Assembly (NCBI GenBank): GCA_028726605.1 | Contig: JAQYPV010000007.1 | Span: 62,001-126,000 of the forward strand | Reading direction: 5' to 3' | Source: Peptoniphilaceae bacterium | Lineage (GTDB): Bacteria; Bacillota; Clostridia; Tissierellales; Peptoniphilaceae | Length of the DNA: 64,000 bases | Shown here: piece after piece, positions 19,590 through 30,917 of the stretch | Layout of the letters: every line of letters begins with the position of its first letter | How positions within the stretch are numbered: the first letter of the stretch is position 1 | Notes under the pieces: generated by a model | The model's input: only the letters and a program-made list of their open reading frames with translations | What the model was told of the DNA's origin: nothing | Database searches by the model: none | Translations under genes and position numbers: made by a program

Positions 19590-20559
19590 GTTGAGATTGG
19601 CGAGCCTGGCGTTGGCAGGCGCCCTGTTTTTGGCGGGCTGTGGCAACGGCGGTGGAACATTCGCAACGGTGAACGGCGAAAAGATTTCGCAGGAAAAGTA
19701 CGATTCGCAGTTGGACTTGTATAAGAACATGGTGGCCGCGCAGTATCAACTGCCGGCGTCCATCAAAAACTCGCTGATTCAAGAAGAGGTCATGATGCAG
19801 GACCTCAAGAAGAACAACATCGAGTTGAAGGATGAGGACTTCGCCGTGGAGTACGAAAAGACGGTGGAGAACTACGGCGGGGCGGCGAACTACGGCCAGA
19901 CGCTGAAGGCGTTGGGGATCACCGATCAGCAACTGAAGGACAGCCTGCGTTACGAGACCATCAGTCGCAAACACAAAGAGATGTTCGACGCGCAGAATCT
20001 ACCCACGGACGAGGAACTGCAGAAGTACTTCGACGAGAACAAGGAACAACTCATCAAAGTGGACGCCAGCCATATTCTGGTGAACACCAAGGAAGAAGCG
20101 GAGAAGGCGAAGAAGCGCATCGACGATGGGGAAGCCTTCGAAGACGTCGCCAAGGAGATGTCGCAGGATACGGGCAGCGCCGCTTCCGGCGGTCAGCTGC
20201 AAGAGGCGGCTCCGTCCTCGTATGTGGCCGAGTTCGCCAATGCCGTGTCGACGTTGGAGGTGGGCAAGGTGAGTGACCCGGTGCAGTCCCAATTCGGCTA
20301 CCACATCATCCGCGTGAACAGCCGCAAGGACACCGTGGACACTTTGAAAGAGGACATCATCGCCGCCATCAACACGCCGAAATATCAGGAGTACGTGCAA
20401 AAACTCGTGGCTGACGCCGAGGTCCAGGTGGCCGGCGAGACATCGGAGTCCACTGAGGCGTCTTCGGCAGCGGATGCGTCCGCGGAGAGCGCGGAGAGCC
20501 AGGAGAGCGCGGCTTCGGAGTCCGGCGCGGTCGAGGCATCAGAAAATTCAGAAAAATAG
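19576..20559 (+). CDS. prsA: PrsA-like foldase lipoprotein (parvulin peptidyl-prolyl isomerase)
   Basis: An extracytoplasmic chaperone expected to fold secreted proteins on the outer face of the membrane. Residues 1-22 are a lipoprotein signal with lipobox LAGC and Cys22 as the lipid anchor. A SurA/PrsA N-terminal domain follows (about 30-145), then a parvulin PPIase domain (about 154-250) with ASHILVNTKEEAEKA and FGYHIIRV. The last 50 residues are a low-complexity Ser/Ala/Glu tail. ATG at 19576 has GGAGGAG upstream and lies inside the end of mfd. 327 aa is near the PrsA norm. The mfd-prsA adjacency is shared with other Firmicutes. Confidence 0.9.
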   Translation: MKNDKLRLASLALAGALFLAGCGNGGGTFATVNGEKISQEKYDSQLDLYKNMVAAQYQLPASIKNSLIQEEVMMQDLKKNNIELKDEDFAVEYEKTVENYGGAANYGQTLKALGITDQQLKDSLRYETISRKHKEMFDAQNLPTDEELQKYFDENKEQLIKVDASHILVNTKEEAEKAKKRIDDGEAFEDVAKEMSQDTGSAASGGQLQEAAPSSYVAEFANAVSTLEVGKVSDPVQSQFGYHIIRVNSRKDTVDTLKEDIIAAINTPKYQEYVQKLVADAEVQVAGETSESTEASSAADASAESAESQESAASESGAVEASENSEK

Positions 20560-20597
20560 CACGAATTCGTCTTTTTCGGGTATTATATGCGAGTAAT

Positions 20598-20624
20598 GGG
20601 GACGTTCCCCAAGTAATGTCATTA
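20598..20624 (+). promoter_or_regulatory. two short palindromes in the gap leader
   Basis: GGGGA-CGT-TCCCC (20598-20610) and TAATG-T-CATTA (20614-20624) lie side by side between a TATTAT -10-like box (20581-20586) and the gap ribosome site. They could be an operator or a small mRNA hairpin. They do not match the CggR operator pattern. Confidence 0.35.
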
Positions 20625-20637
20625 TGAGGAGGCAGGC

Positions 20638-21639
20638 ATGGCAACAAAGGTGGCAATCAATGGATTTGGCCGTATTGGTCGTTTGGCGCTGCGCGAGATT
20701 TTGCGCAATGCCCCGGAACTGGAAGTCGTCGCGATCAACGACTTGACGGACAACGAAGACTTGCTGTACTTACTGAAGTACGATACGGCACAGGGTCGTT
20801 TTCCGTATGAAGTGACTCTGGAAGGCGATGATATGGTCGTGGAAGGCAAGCACATTCACTGCTATGCCGAAAAAGACGCCCGTGACCTGCCTTGGGCAGA
20901 GCTGGGTGTGGATTTCGTTCTGGAGTGCACCGGCTTCTACACCTCGAAAGAGAAGAGCCAGGCGCACATCGATGCCGGTGCCAAGCGCGTGCTCATCTCC
21001 GCTCCGGCGAAGGGCGACCTCAAGATGATCGTGTACGGCGTCAACGAGAAGACCCTCACCGATGAAGATCAGATCGTCTCGGCAGCGTCTTGCACCACCA
21101 ACTGCCTCGCCCCCATGGCGGATGCCCTGCACAAGGAGTTCGGCATCGATCACGCCATCATGTCCACGGTTCACGCCTACACCTCCACGCAGCGCATGCA
21201 GGATGCTCCGGGCGGACGTAAGAGCCGTGCGGGCGCCGCGAACACCATTCCGGCCACGACGGGCGCAGCCAAGGCCATCGGCAAGGTCATTCCAGAGCTG
21301 AACGGCCGCATCGACGGTTCGGCGCTTCGCGTTCCGGTCATCTCGGGCTCCATCGTCGAGCTGTACTCGGTGCTCAACCAAAAGGTCACGGTGGACGAAG
21401 TCAACGCCGCCGTCAAGAAGCACGAGTCAGAGTGGTTCAAGTACACGGAAGACGAGATCGTCAGCAGCGATATCATCGGGTATCCGGCGCCGTCCATCTT
21501 CGACGCGTCCCTCACGAACATCGTGGAAGGATCGGACGGACAGCAGATCGTCAAGACCTGCTCGTGGTATGACAACGAAATGGGCTTCACCAGCAACATG
21601 GTTCGCACCCTGAAGTACTTCGCCGAAGTAGCAAAATAA
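20638..21639 (+). CDS. gap: glyceraldehyde-3-phosphate dehydrogenase
   Basis: GAPDH oxidises glyceraldehyde 3-phosphate to 1,3-bisphosphoglycerate with NAD+ in glycolysis. The NAD-binding start KVAINGFGRIGRLALRE (residues 4-20) and the catalytic SAASCTTNCLAP motif with Cys near residue 152 are intact, as is the C-terminal SWYDNEMGFTSNMV. 333 aa is standard. ATG at 20638 with GAGGAGGC upstream. First gene of the glycolytic run gap-pgk-tpiA-eno; a strong terminator separates it from pgk, so gap can be expressed at a higher level than the genes below. Confidence 0.97.
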   Translation: MATKVAINGFGRIGRLALREILRNAPELEVVAINDLTDNEDLLYLLKYDTAQGRFPYEVTLEGDDMVVEGKHIHCYAEKDARDLPWAELGVDFVLECTGFYTSKEKSQAHIDAGAKRVLISAPAKGDLKMIVYGVNEKTLTDEDQIVSAASCTTNCLAPMADALHKEFGIDHAIMSTVHAYTSTQRMQDAPGGRKSRAGAANTIPATTGAAKAIGKVIPELNGRIDGSALRVPVISGSIVELYSVLNQKVTVDEVNAAVKKHESEWFKYTEDEIVSSDIIGYPAPSIFDASLTNIVEGSDGQQIVKTCSWYDNEMGFTSNMVRTLKYFAEVAK

Positions 21640-21649
21640 GAGACGACAC

Positions 21650-21678
21650 GGGGAGGCGAATGCCTTCCCGTTTTTTTT
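21650..21678 (+). terminator. intrinsic terminator after gap
   Basis: Stem GGGGAGGC (21650-21657) with GCCTTCCC (21662-21669), loop GAAT, one wobble pair, followed by eight T (21671-21678). It ends 21 bp before pgk, so it either limits readthrough to the rest of the run or marks a separate unit. Confidence 0.88.
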
Positions 21679-21699
21679 AGCGTAACGGAAGGAGCCGAT

Positions 21700-22893
21700 A
21701 TGGCGAAGAAAACCTTAAAAGACTTTGACGTCGCCGGGAAGCGAGTGCTCGTCCGCGTGGACTTCAACGTGCCGCAGGAAAAAGACGGTTCCGGAAGGAT
21801 CACCGACGACGCGCGCATGGTGGCGGCGATGCCGACGATTCAGGATCTCTTGTCCCGTGGCGCCCGCGTCATCTTGATGAGCCACTTGGGCCGCCCGAAG
21901 GGCGCAGATGCGAAGTTCTCGCTGAAGCCGGTGGCGGAGCACCTGTCCGAACTCTTGGGACAGGACGTCGCGTTTTTGGCCTCGGATGAGGTAGTGGACG
22001 ATTCCGTCCGAGCCGGCGTCATGGCGCTCAACGACGGCGAAGTGGCGCTGCTGGAAAACACGCGTTTTGTGGCAGGCGAGACCAAAAACGATCCCGCGTT
22101 TGCCGAAAAATTGGCCTCATTGGCGGAGATCTACATCAACGACGCGTTTGGCACGAGCCATCGCGCGCACGCGTCGAATGTGGGCGTCGCCTCGCTTTTG
22201 CCGTCCGGTCTGGGCTTCTTAGTGCAAAAAGAGGTGGAGATCATGGGTAAGGCGCTGGAAGATCCCCAACGTCCGTTCGTCGCCATTCTGGGCGGGGCCA
22301 AGGTCTCCGACAAGATCAACGTCATCTCCAATTTGCTGAATAAAGTGGACACGCTCCTGATCGGCGGCGGCATGGCCTACACATTCTTGAAGGCGCAGGG
22401 CGTGGAGATCGGCCGCTCGCTTTTGGACGAAGAGAAGCTCGACCTGGCGAAAGAACTGATGCAAAAAGCCGAGGAGAAGGGCGTGGAGCTCTTGCTGCCG
22501 GTGGATACCGTCGTGGCGGATGAACTGTCCGCCGGTCAGGCCGTGGAGACGGTCGCCATCGACGCCATTCCTGAGGACAAGATGGCGCTGGACATCGGCC
22601 CGGAGACGGCCCGGGTGTTTGCCGAGAAGATCCGAGCGGCGAAGACCGTGGTCTGGAACGGCCCCATGGGCGTGTTTGAAATTGACGAATTTGCTCAAGG
22701 CACTTATGCCGTGGCGGAAGCCTTGGCGGCGTGCGAGGGCGTGAGCATCGTGGGCGGTGGTGACAGCGCTTCGGCCGTGGAGCAGGAAGGGTATGCGGAT
22801 CGCATGACGCATGTCTCGACGGGTGGCGGCGCATCGCTCGAGTTCTTGGAAGGCAAGACCTTGCCGGGCATTGCCGCCATCGAAGAACGATGA
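21700..22893 (+). CDS. pgk: phosphoglycerate kinase
   Basis: Pgk transfers phosphate from 1,3-bisphosphoglycerate to ADP. Family markers: [12 protein letters not shown] near residues 14-25, [10 protein letters not shown] near 57-66, [14 protein letters not shown] near 146-159, [11 protein letters not shown] near 193-203, and [11 protein letters not shown] near 350-360 in the nucleotide site. 397 aa is typical. ATG at 21700 with GAAGGAG upstream. Spaced 11 bp from tpiA with its ribosome site overlapping the pgk stop; co-transcribed with tpiA and eno. Confidence 0.97.
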   Translation: MAKKTLKDFDVAGKRVLVRVDFNVPQEKDGSGRITDDARMVAAMPTIQDLLSRGARVILMSHLGRPKGADAKFSLKPVAEHLSELLGQDVAFLASDEVVDDSVRAGVMALNDGEVALLENTRFVAGETKNDPAFAEKLASLAEIYINDAFGTSHRAHASNVGVASLLPSGLGFLVQKEVEIMGKALEDPQRPFVAILGGAKVSDKINVISNLLNKVDTLLIGGGMAYTFLKAQGVEIGRSLLDEEKLDLAKELMQKAEEKGVELLLPVDTVVADELSAGQAVETVAIDAIPEDKMALDIGPETARVFAEKIRAAKTVVWNGPMGVFEIDEFAQGTYAVAEALAACEGVSIVGGGDSASAVEQEGYADRMTHVSTGGGASLEFLEGKTLPGIAAIEER

Positions 22894-22904
22894 AAGGAGA
22901 GCCC

Positions 22905-23663
22905 ATGCGTAAACCGATTATTGCCGGAAACTGGAAGATGAACAAGACGCCGTATCAGGCACAGGTTCTGGTGAAGCAGATTGACGAATACGAGTTGGAT
23001 CCCGCCGTGGAGGCCGTGGTGTGCGTACCGGCGATCGACTTACAGGCCGTAAATGAAGTGTTGGACGGCTCCCAACTGCACCTGGGCGCCCAGAACATGT
23101 ACTTCGAGGATCACGGGGCGTTTACCGGCGAGATTTCTCCGGCCATGCTGAAGGACCTGGAAGTGGAGTACGTCATCATCGGTCACTCGGAGCGCCGCGA
23201 GATCTTCAAAGAGGATGACGCCCTCATTCAAAAGAAGGTGGCGGCCGTCCTCGCCAACGGGATGAAGCCCATTTTGTGCGTGGGAGAGACTCTCGAAGAG
23301 CGTGTAGCGGGAGAAGAAGAAGACAAGGTCCGCGGCCAGCTTTTAAAGGACCTGGAGGGCCTGAAGCCCGAGGACTTTGAGAAGGTCGTCATCGCCTATG
23401 AGCCCATCTGGGCCATCGGCACGGGAAAGACCGCATCGGCGGACGACGCGGAGGCCATGGCGGCGTTCATCCGCAAAACCGTGGGCGAAACCTTCGGAAA
23501 AGAGGCAGCGGAGCGCGTGCGCATTCAATACGGCGGCTCGGTGAAGCCCGATAATGTGCGTGAAATCATGAGCATGGATGACGTCGACGGTGCGTTGGTC
23601 GGCGGGGCCAGCTTGGAAGCACCCAGCTTCATCAGCCTGGTGAACTATAGAGAAGATCTCTAA
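22905..23663 (+). CDS. tpiA: triose-phosphate isomerase
   Basis: Interconverts dihydroxyacetone phosphate and glyceraldehyde 3-phosphate. The TIM barrel shows IAGNWKMNKT (Asn/Lys active-site residues near 11-13), IIGHSERREIF (catalytic His near 97), and AYEPIWAIGTGKTAS (catalytic Glu near 168). 252 aa is standard. The ATG at 22905 follows AAAGGAG at 22893-22899; an in-frame ATG at 22890 overlaps the pgk stop and has no ribosome site. eno follows after 9 bp. Confidence 0.97.
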   Translation: MRKPIIAGNWKMNKTPYQAQVLVKQIDEYELDPAVEAVVCVPAIDLQAVNEVLDGSQLHLGAQNMYFEDHGAFTGEISPAMLKDLEVEYVIIGHSERREIFKEDDALIQKKVAAVLANGMKPILCVGETLEERVAGEEEDKVRGQLLKDLEGLKPEDFEKVVIAYEPIWAIGTGKTASADDAEAMAAFIRKTVGETFGKEAAERVRIQYGGSVKPDNVREIMSMDDVDGALVGGASLEAPSFISLVNYREDL

Positions 23664-24992
<1,329 letters not shown>

Positions 24993-24999
24993 GTCTCGG

Positions 25000-25036
25000 G
25001 CTCACACGAAATTGACTTCGTGTGAGCTTTTTTTTG
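25000..25036 (+). terminator. intrinsic terminator after eno
   Basis: Perfect 11-bp stem GCTCACACGAA (25000-25010) with TTCGTGTGAGC (25017-25027), 6-nt loop, then eight T (25028-25035). Confidence 0.93.
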
Positions 25037-25136
25037 TTTTGGGGAATAAGTTTTCATGCGAGCGTTCAGTTTTACCGGATTTTTACGCAGAAGCCGTGGT
25101 TTGCGCGTCATACTGAGTGATTTTTCGCCTCTATGA

Positions 25137-25145
25137 TGGTAAAAT
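25137..25145 (+). promoter_or_regulatory. glg operon promoter (extended -10)
   Basis: TGG followed by TAAAAT (25140-25145) forms an extended -10 about 55 bp upstream of glgC. No convincing -35 is seen at 17 bp. The 163-bp gap after the eno terminator holds this, the CRE-like site and the glgC ribosome site. Confidence 0.5.
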
Positions 25146-25163
25146 ATGAGGAGAACTTCGTTA

Positions 25164-25177
25164 AGGAAACGTTACCG
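25164..25177 (+). promoter_or_regulatory. CRE-like operator in the glgC leader
   Basis: AGGAAACGTTACCG matches 11 of 14 positions of the catabolite-response element TGWAARCGYTWNCW, with the central AACGTT intact. It lies just downstream of the predicted transcription start and 23 bp before the glgC ATG. Likely bound by a LacI-family protein such as the CcpA-like regulator at 43838. Inference from pattern. Confidence 0.45.
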
Positions 25178-25199
25178 ACTGATGTTGAAGGAGGATGGT

Positions 25200-26339
<1,140 letters not shown>

Positions 26340-26347
26340 GAGGGCAT

Positions 26348-27475
26348 ATGAAAGACTGCATCGGCATTATCATCAGCACCCGCGAAACACAGGGCAGATC
26401 CGTCGGCTTCGGCCCATTGGCCGAGAAGCGCCCGGATTACATGATTCCGTTTGCGGGGCGGTATCGCATCGTGGACTTCGCGCTGTCGGCCATGTCCAAT
26501 TATCAGCTCTCGCGCGTCATGCTCTACGGCGGCAACAACATCCGCTCGACGCTGGATCACATCGGGGACGGCAAGAGTTGGGAACTGAACCGCCGCAACA
26601 ACGGCCTGTTCATCAACCCGCCGAGTTACGAGCCGCAGCACGATCCCAGCATCATTCGCACCTACTATGACTCCATCACGTTCTTTGAGGAGTCTTCTGC
26701 GCAGAACATCCTCATCATGAACCCGATGACGCTCTCCAAAGTGGATTTGAACGAGGCCTACGCTGAATTCAAGAACAGCGACGCCGACGTCATGCTGTTC
26801 TACAAGAACATCAGCGACCGCGAAGGCTACTACACCAACATGAGAAAGCTCATTTTGGACGAGAACGGCAACTTCCTCAACATCGGCGTGAACCTGGGCA
26901 CCAACGAAGTGTTCCCGCTCTACATGGACTACCTGTTCATCAAAAAGGACCTGTTCATCGAACTGGTGACGAAGTCCCTGGAACAGGGCGACGCCGCTAC
27001 GCTCATTCGCGCCATCAACAACTACAAAAACCGGATCAACATCAAGGCCTATGAGGTGAAGACGCCGGTGATCGTCATCAACAACATCAACTCGTACTAC
27101 CGCGCCAATATGCAACTGTTGAACCCTGAGGTTTACGACGACCTCTTCTTCAACGGCGGCATGGTGTACACCAAGTCGAAGGACGAACCGTCCACCATCT
27201 ACGCCGATCACGCGCACGTCCAGAACAGCCTCGTCGCCAACGGCTGCATCATTGAAGGCCAAGTGGAGAACTCCATCCTCTTCCGCGGCGTCCACGTCCA
27301 GAAGAACGCCATCGTGCGCAACAGCATCTTGAACGAAAAGACGGTCGTGGAAGAAAACGCCGTAGTCGTCAACACCATTACGGACAAGAATGCGACCATC
27401 GCCCGCGGCGTCACTGTGGCGGGCGCATATGCCCATCCCTTCGTGGTGGGCAAGAATGTGACGATCGAGAGGTAG
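26348..27475 (+). CDS. glgD: GlgD, regulatory subunit of ADP-glucose pyrophosphorylase
   Basis: GlgD is a GlgC paralogue that forms a heterotetramer with GlgC and modulates it. The N-terminus GIIISTRETQ replaces the catalytic LAAGxGxRL loop, so the subunit lacks the phosphate-binding residues, as is normal for GlgD. The body (PFAGRYRIVDFALSAMSN near residues 34-51) and the C-terminal beta-helix remain. The ATG at 26348 follows GTAGGAGG and gives 375 aa. It lies 8 bp after glgC; its stop is 2 bp before the glgA ATG. Confidence 0.95.
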   Translation: MKDCIGIIISTRETQGRSVGFGPLAEKRPDYMIPFAGRYRIVDFALSAMSNYQLSRVMLYGGNNIRSTLDHIGDGKSWELNRRNNGLFINPPSYEPQHDPSIIRTYYDSITFFEESSAQNILIMNPMTLSKVDLNEAYAEFKNSDADVMLFYKNISDREGYYTNMRKLILDENGNFLNIGVNLGTNEVFPLYMDYLFIKKDLFIELVTKSLEQGDAATLIRAINNYKNRINIKAYEVKTPVIVINNINSYYRANMQLLNPEVYDDLFFNGGMVYTKSKDEPSTIYADHAHVQNSLVANGCIIEGQVENSILFRGVHVQKNAIVRNSILNEKTVVEENAVVVNTITDKNATIARGVTVAGAYAHPFVVGKNVTIER

Positions 27476-27477
27476 TG

Positions 27478-28944
27478 ATGAACATCCTATTTGTAGCCGC
27501 CGAAGCGGCGCCGTTCATCAAGACCGGGGGGCTGGCAGACGTCGCCTCGTCGCTGCCCAAAGCGCTCAATGGTCTCGGCCAGGACTGCCGCGTGGTGCTG
27601 CCACTGTACGGACAGATCGACGTGGCGTATAAGCGCGACATGAAGAAGATCACGGATTTCACCGTAACCGTGGGTTGGAAACAGGAGTACTGCGGCGTGT
27701 TCATGCTGGATTACGACGGCGCTCGGTACTACTTCCTGGACAATGAGTACTACTTCAATCGCCCGTCCATCTACGGACAGTTTGACGACGGCGAGCGCTT
27801 CATCTTCTTCGCCAAGGCCGCCGTACGACTGCCGCGCATCCTGGATTGGCCGGTGGACGTCATCCATGCCAATGACTGGCATGCGGGGCTCGTTCCGGTG
27901 TTCCTCAACGACTTTCGCACGGGCGATGACTTCTACCGGGATACGCGCAGCCTCTACACCATCCACAATCTGAAGTATCAGGGGCAATTTTCGACGGAAC
28001 TGTTCTACTGGACCAACCTCAACGGGGCCTACCTCTCGGATTACGACTTGAAGTTCTACGACACCATCAACTTCATGAAGGGCGCCATCGTGCACGCCAC
28101 CAAGGTCAACACGGTATCCGAGACCTATGCGCAGGAGATTCGCTATCCGTTTTTCTCTGAGGGATTGGAAAATGTCATCAACGCCTATGCGGGAAAGCTC
28201 AGCGGCATCTTGAACGGCATCGACTACGACGTCTGGGATCCTCAGACGGATACGTATCTCAAGGCCAACTACGACGCAGACTCCGTGGAGAAGCGTCAAG
28301 AGAACAAGCACGCTCTGCAAGAACTCGCGGGGCTTCCCGTGCGGGACGACGTGCCCCTCATCGCGATGGTGACGCGGCTGACGGCGATGAAGGGCCTCGA
28401 CCTCGTGCGCTTTATCCTGGAAGAGTTCTTGCAAGAGGACATCCAGTTCCTGGTGTTGGGTACGGGCGATGCCACCTATGAAGAGATGTTCCGCTACTTC
28501 GCGCACAAGTATCCTGAGAAGATGGCGGCGCGCCTACACTTTTCCAATGCAGAGTCTCACTGCGTCTACGGCGGCTGCGACCTCTTCTTGATGCCCTCGA
28601 TGGTGGAGCCGTGCGGCCTTTCGCAGATGATCGCCATGCGCTACGGCGCCGTGCCCGTAGTGCGGGAAGCCGGCGGACTGCGCGATTCGGTCAACAGCTA
28701 CAATCGCATCGATAAGACGGGCGAGGGCTTCAGCTTTGCCAACATCAACGCCCACGACTTGCTCTTCACGCTCAAGCGCGCCATTGACGTCTACCACAAC
28801 GTCCCCGAGGACTTCCGGATGTTGCAGCGCAATGGCATGCTCAAGGATCTGAGCTGGGATGTGTCCAGCCGCGCCTACGTCGACCTCTATGAATCACTGA
28901 ATCCGTATGCTCCGAAACAGGAGAGCCATCCGCTGACGTTCTGA
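27478..28944 (+). CDS. glgA: glycogen synthase (ADP-glucose-dependent)
   Basis: GlgA is a GT5 glycosyltransferase that extends alpha-1,4-glucan chains from ADP-glucose. The N-terminal donor-binding motif KTGGLADV is at residues 16-23, HANDWHAGLVPVF near 131-143, and the C-terminal half carries VTRLTAMKGLD near 298-308 and MPSMVEPCGLSQM with the catalytic Glu near 379. 488 aa is normal. The ATG at 27478 is chosen over a GTG one codon upstream because it matches the conserved MNILFVAAE start. Confidence 0.96.
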   Translation: MNILFVAAEAAPFIKTGGLADVASSLPKALNGLGQDCRVVLPLYGQIDVAYKRDMKKITDFTVTVGWKQEYCGVFMLDYDGARYYFLDNEYYFNRPSIYGQFDDGERFIFFAKAAVRLPRILDWPVDVIHANDWHAGLVPVFLNDFRTGDDFYRDTRSLYTIHNLKYQGQFSTELFYWTNLNGAYLSDYDLKFYDTINFMKGAIVHATKVNTVSETYAQEIRYPFFSEGLENVINAYAGKLSGILNGIDYDVWDPQTDTYLKANYDADSVEKRQENKHALQELAGLPVRDDVPLIAMVTRLTAMKGLDLVRFILEEFLQEDIQFLVLGTGDATYEEMFRYFAHKYPEKMAARLHFSNAESHCVYGGCDLFLMPSMVEPCGLSQMIAMRYGAVPVVREAGGLRDSVNSYNRIDKTGEGFSFANINAHDLLFTLKRAIDVYHNVPEDFRMLQRNGMLKDLSWDVSSRAYVDLYESLNPYAPKQESHPLTF

Positions 28945-28984
28945 GACGCCATCGGACTGTTTCGGGCTGTTGAAATGGAGTAAC

Positions 28985-30895
28985 ATGTCACCCAACGAAA
29001 TACGCGCTTCAAACCTGGCGTTGGCGGCGCCTCTTGGAGCGACATATGAAAAGACACAGACCACGTTTCGCGTCTGGGCGCCCGGACGCGAAACGCTTGA
29101 ACTGAATCTGTACGAAACAGCCACGGGGCCTGAGACGGCCACGCTTCCCATGCAAAGGGAAGGGGACCTCTTTACGCTCTGCGTGGCGGGCGATCTGGAC
29201 GGCGTCTTCTACACCTATGGTCTGGACTTTGATCGGGTGGTGGATCCCTATGCCCGCGCCGCCAGCCTCAATGGCAAGCGCGGGTGCGTCGTGGATCTGC
29301 GTTCCACCGATCCTGTGGGTTTTGCCCGAGACGACTCCATGGCGCTTCCCGTGGAAGACGCGATCGTCTACGAAGTGCACGTGGCGGATTTCACGTTTTC
29401 CCAAACGTCCGGCGCCGCGCATCGCGGGAAGTACGTGGGATTCGTGGAAGAAGGCACGCGCTTTGAGACGCTCACGACGGGCCTCGACCACCTGAAGGAA
29501 CTCGGCATCACGCACGTCCACCTCATGCCCATCGCCGAAAATGCAACGGTGGATGAGTCGCCGGAACGCTTTGGCGCCGACGACAACTACAACTGGGGGT
29601 ACGATCCGCAGCTGTACAATGTCCCGGAAGGCGCGTTCGCGACGGATCCCTCGGATCCAAAGAGCCGCATTCGAGAGCTCAAAGCGCTCATTCAGGCGCT
29701 GCACGAGGCCGGCATTGGCGTCATTTTGGACGTCGTCTACAATCACACCTATCAGACGATAGATTCCAACTTCAATCGCCTGGCGCCGGGCTACTACTAT
29801 CGACAGGAAGGCAACCGCTTTTCCAACGGCTCCGGTGTGGGGAATGAGCTGGCATCGGAACGGCCGATGGTGCGCAAATTCATCATCGACTCGCTGCTCT
29901 ACTGGCAGCGGGAGTACGGCGTGGATGGGTTTCGCTTCGACCTGATGGCGCTCACGGATACCCGCACGGTGCAGATCGCCTTGGCGAAGTTGCGCGTCAA
30001 AAACCCCAACGTCTTGGTGTACGGCGAACCTTGGGCGGGCGCGCGTTCGGCCCTTCCCTCGCCGCTGAAGACGGTGTGGAAGACGCAGAACGGATGGGGC
30101 TTTGGCTTGTTCAACGAGGCCTTTCGCGATGCGATCAAGGGCGACGTGGACGGCTATACCCGGGGCTTTGTGCAAGGCAATCCGGCCATGAAGGCGGGCG
30201 TGGAGATCGGCCTCACGGGGTCCATCGACTACGCCAAAGCGCGCAACGGCGGGGCGGAAGATCCCGTGAACACCGTCAATTACTTCAACGCACACGACAA
30301 TCTCATCTTGGAGGACAAACTCACGCGTTCGCTCGGCTCGGAGGCCTGCAACGACGCCATGACGCGTTTGGCTTTTGGGATTCTCCTCACGTCGCAGGGC
30401 ATCGCCTTCTTTCATGCGGGCAACGAGTTTCGTCGCACGAAGGGCATGGATGCGAACTCGTACCACTCGCCCTACTGCGTCAACGCCATCGACTGGTCGC
30501 TCAAGAAAGAACATCTCAGCCTGTTCCATTACGTCAAAGACCTCATCGCCTTGCGTAAGCGCTATGACGTGTTCACGCTCCATTCAAAGCATGAGGTGAA
30601 GGCGCGCGTGCACCTGCTGCCGATGACGTCACCCAACCTGATCGCCACGCTCTGCGTGCTCGACGATCCGCGAGAATTTCTGCTCTGTTTTTACTATAAT
30701 GGTTGGGATGGAATGGAGCAGGATCTGGCGTTTCTGTTCGATGCTCTCAAGGCCTATCACGTGAGTCTGCAGCGCATCTTCGATGAGACGGGCCAGTGTT
30801 CCAGCAATCGGTTCACGCTCTCGTATCGCGAACGGGCGAGAATTCACTTGGAGCCGATATCGTTGACGATCTACAAAGGCGCTCGCATGCGCTGA
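28985..30895 (+). CDS. pulA: type I pullulanase (glycogen/starch debranching enzyme)
   Basis: A GH13 enzyme that cleaves alpha-1,6 branches. An N-terminal CBM48-like domain (about residues 15-105) precedes the catalytic barrel with the type I pullulanase signature YNWGYDPQLYNVPEG near 200-214. The nucleophile is in GVDGFRFDLMA near 310-320, the acid/base in YGEPWAGARS near 344-353, and the third acid in FNAHDN near 434-439. No signal peptide, so it acts on intracellular glycogen. ATG at 28985 has GGAG at 28977-28980; TTG at 28970 is an alternative. 636 aa. Operon position after glgA suggests co-use in glycogen turnover; no branching-enzyme gene lies in the cluster. Confidence 0.93.
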   Translation: MSPNEIRASNLALAAPLGATYEKTQTTFRVWAPGRETLELNLYETATGPETATLPMQREGDLFTLCVAGDLDGVFYTYGLDFDRVVDPYARAASLNGKRGCVVDLRSTDPVGFARDDSMALPVEDAIVYEVHVADFTFSQTSGAAHRGKYVGFVEEGTRFETLTTGLDHLKELGITHVHLMPIAENATVDESPERFGADDNYNWGYDPQLYNVPEGAFATDPSDPKSRIRELKALIQALHEAGIGVILDVVYNHTYQTIDSNFNRLAPGYYYRQEGNRFSNGSGVGNELASERPMVRKFIIDSLLYWQREYGVDGFRFDLMALTDTRTVQIALAKLRVKNPNVLVYGEPWAGARSALPSPLKTVWKTQNGWGFGLFNEAFRDAIKGDVDGYTRGFVQGNPAMKAGVEIGLTGSIDYAKARNGGAEDPVNTVNYFNAHDNLILEDKLTRSLGSEACNDAMTRLAFGILLTSQGIAFFHAGNEFRRTKGMDANSYHSPYCVNAIDWSLKKEHLSLFHYVKDLIALRKRYDVFTLHSKHEVKARVHLLPMTSPNLIATLCVLDDPREFLLCFYYNGWDGMEQDLAFLFDALKAYHVSLQRIFDETGQCSSNRFTLSYRERARIHLEPISLTIYKGARMR

Positions 30896-30917
30896 GATCA
30901 TAGAAGAAGGAGGAAGC

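Noticed and set aside
29009..30583. Very long open frame on the minus strand opposite the pullulanase gene (similar ones opposite eno at 23343-24782, glgD at 26129-27436 and mutS2 at 7355-8269)
   Set aside because: These are frame shadows caused by GC-rich third positions; the sense-strand proteins are well-conserved enzymes and the antisense products show no family motifs or ribosome sites.
30695..30700. TATAAT inside the pullulanase gene, 218 bp before pgcA
   Set aside because: No TG extension or -35 at 16-18 bp; it codes for conserved protein sequence and pgcA fits the operon.
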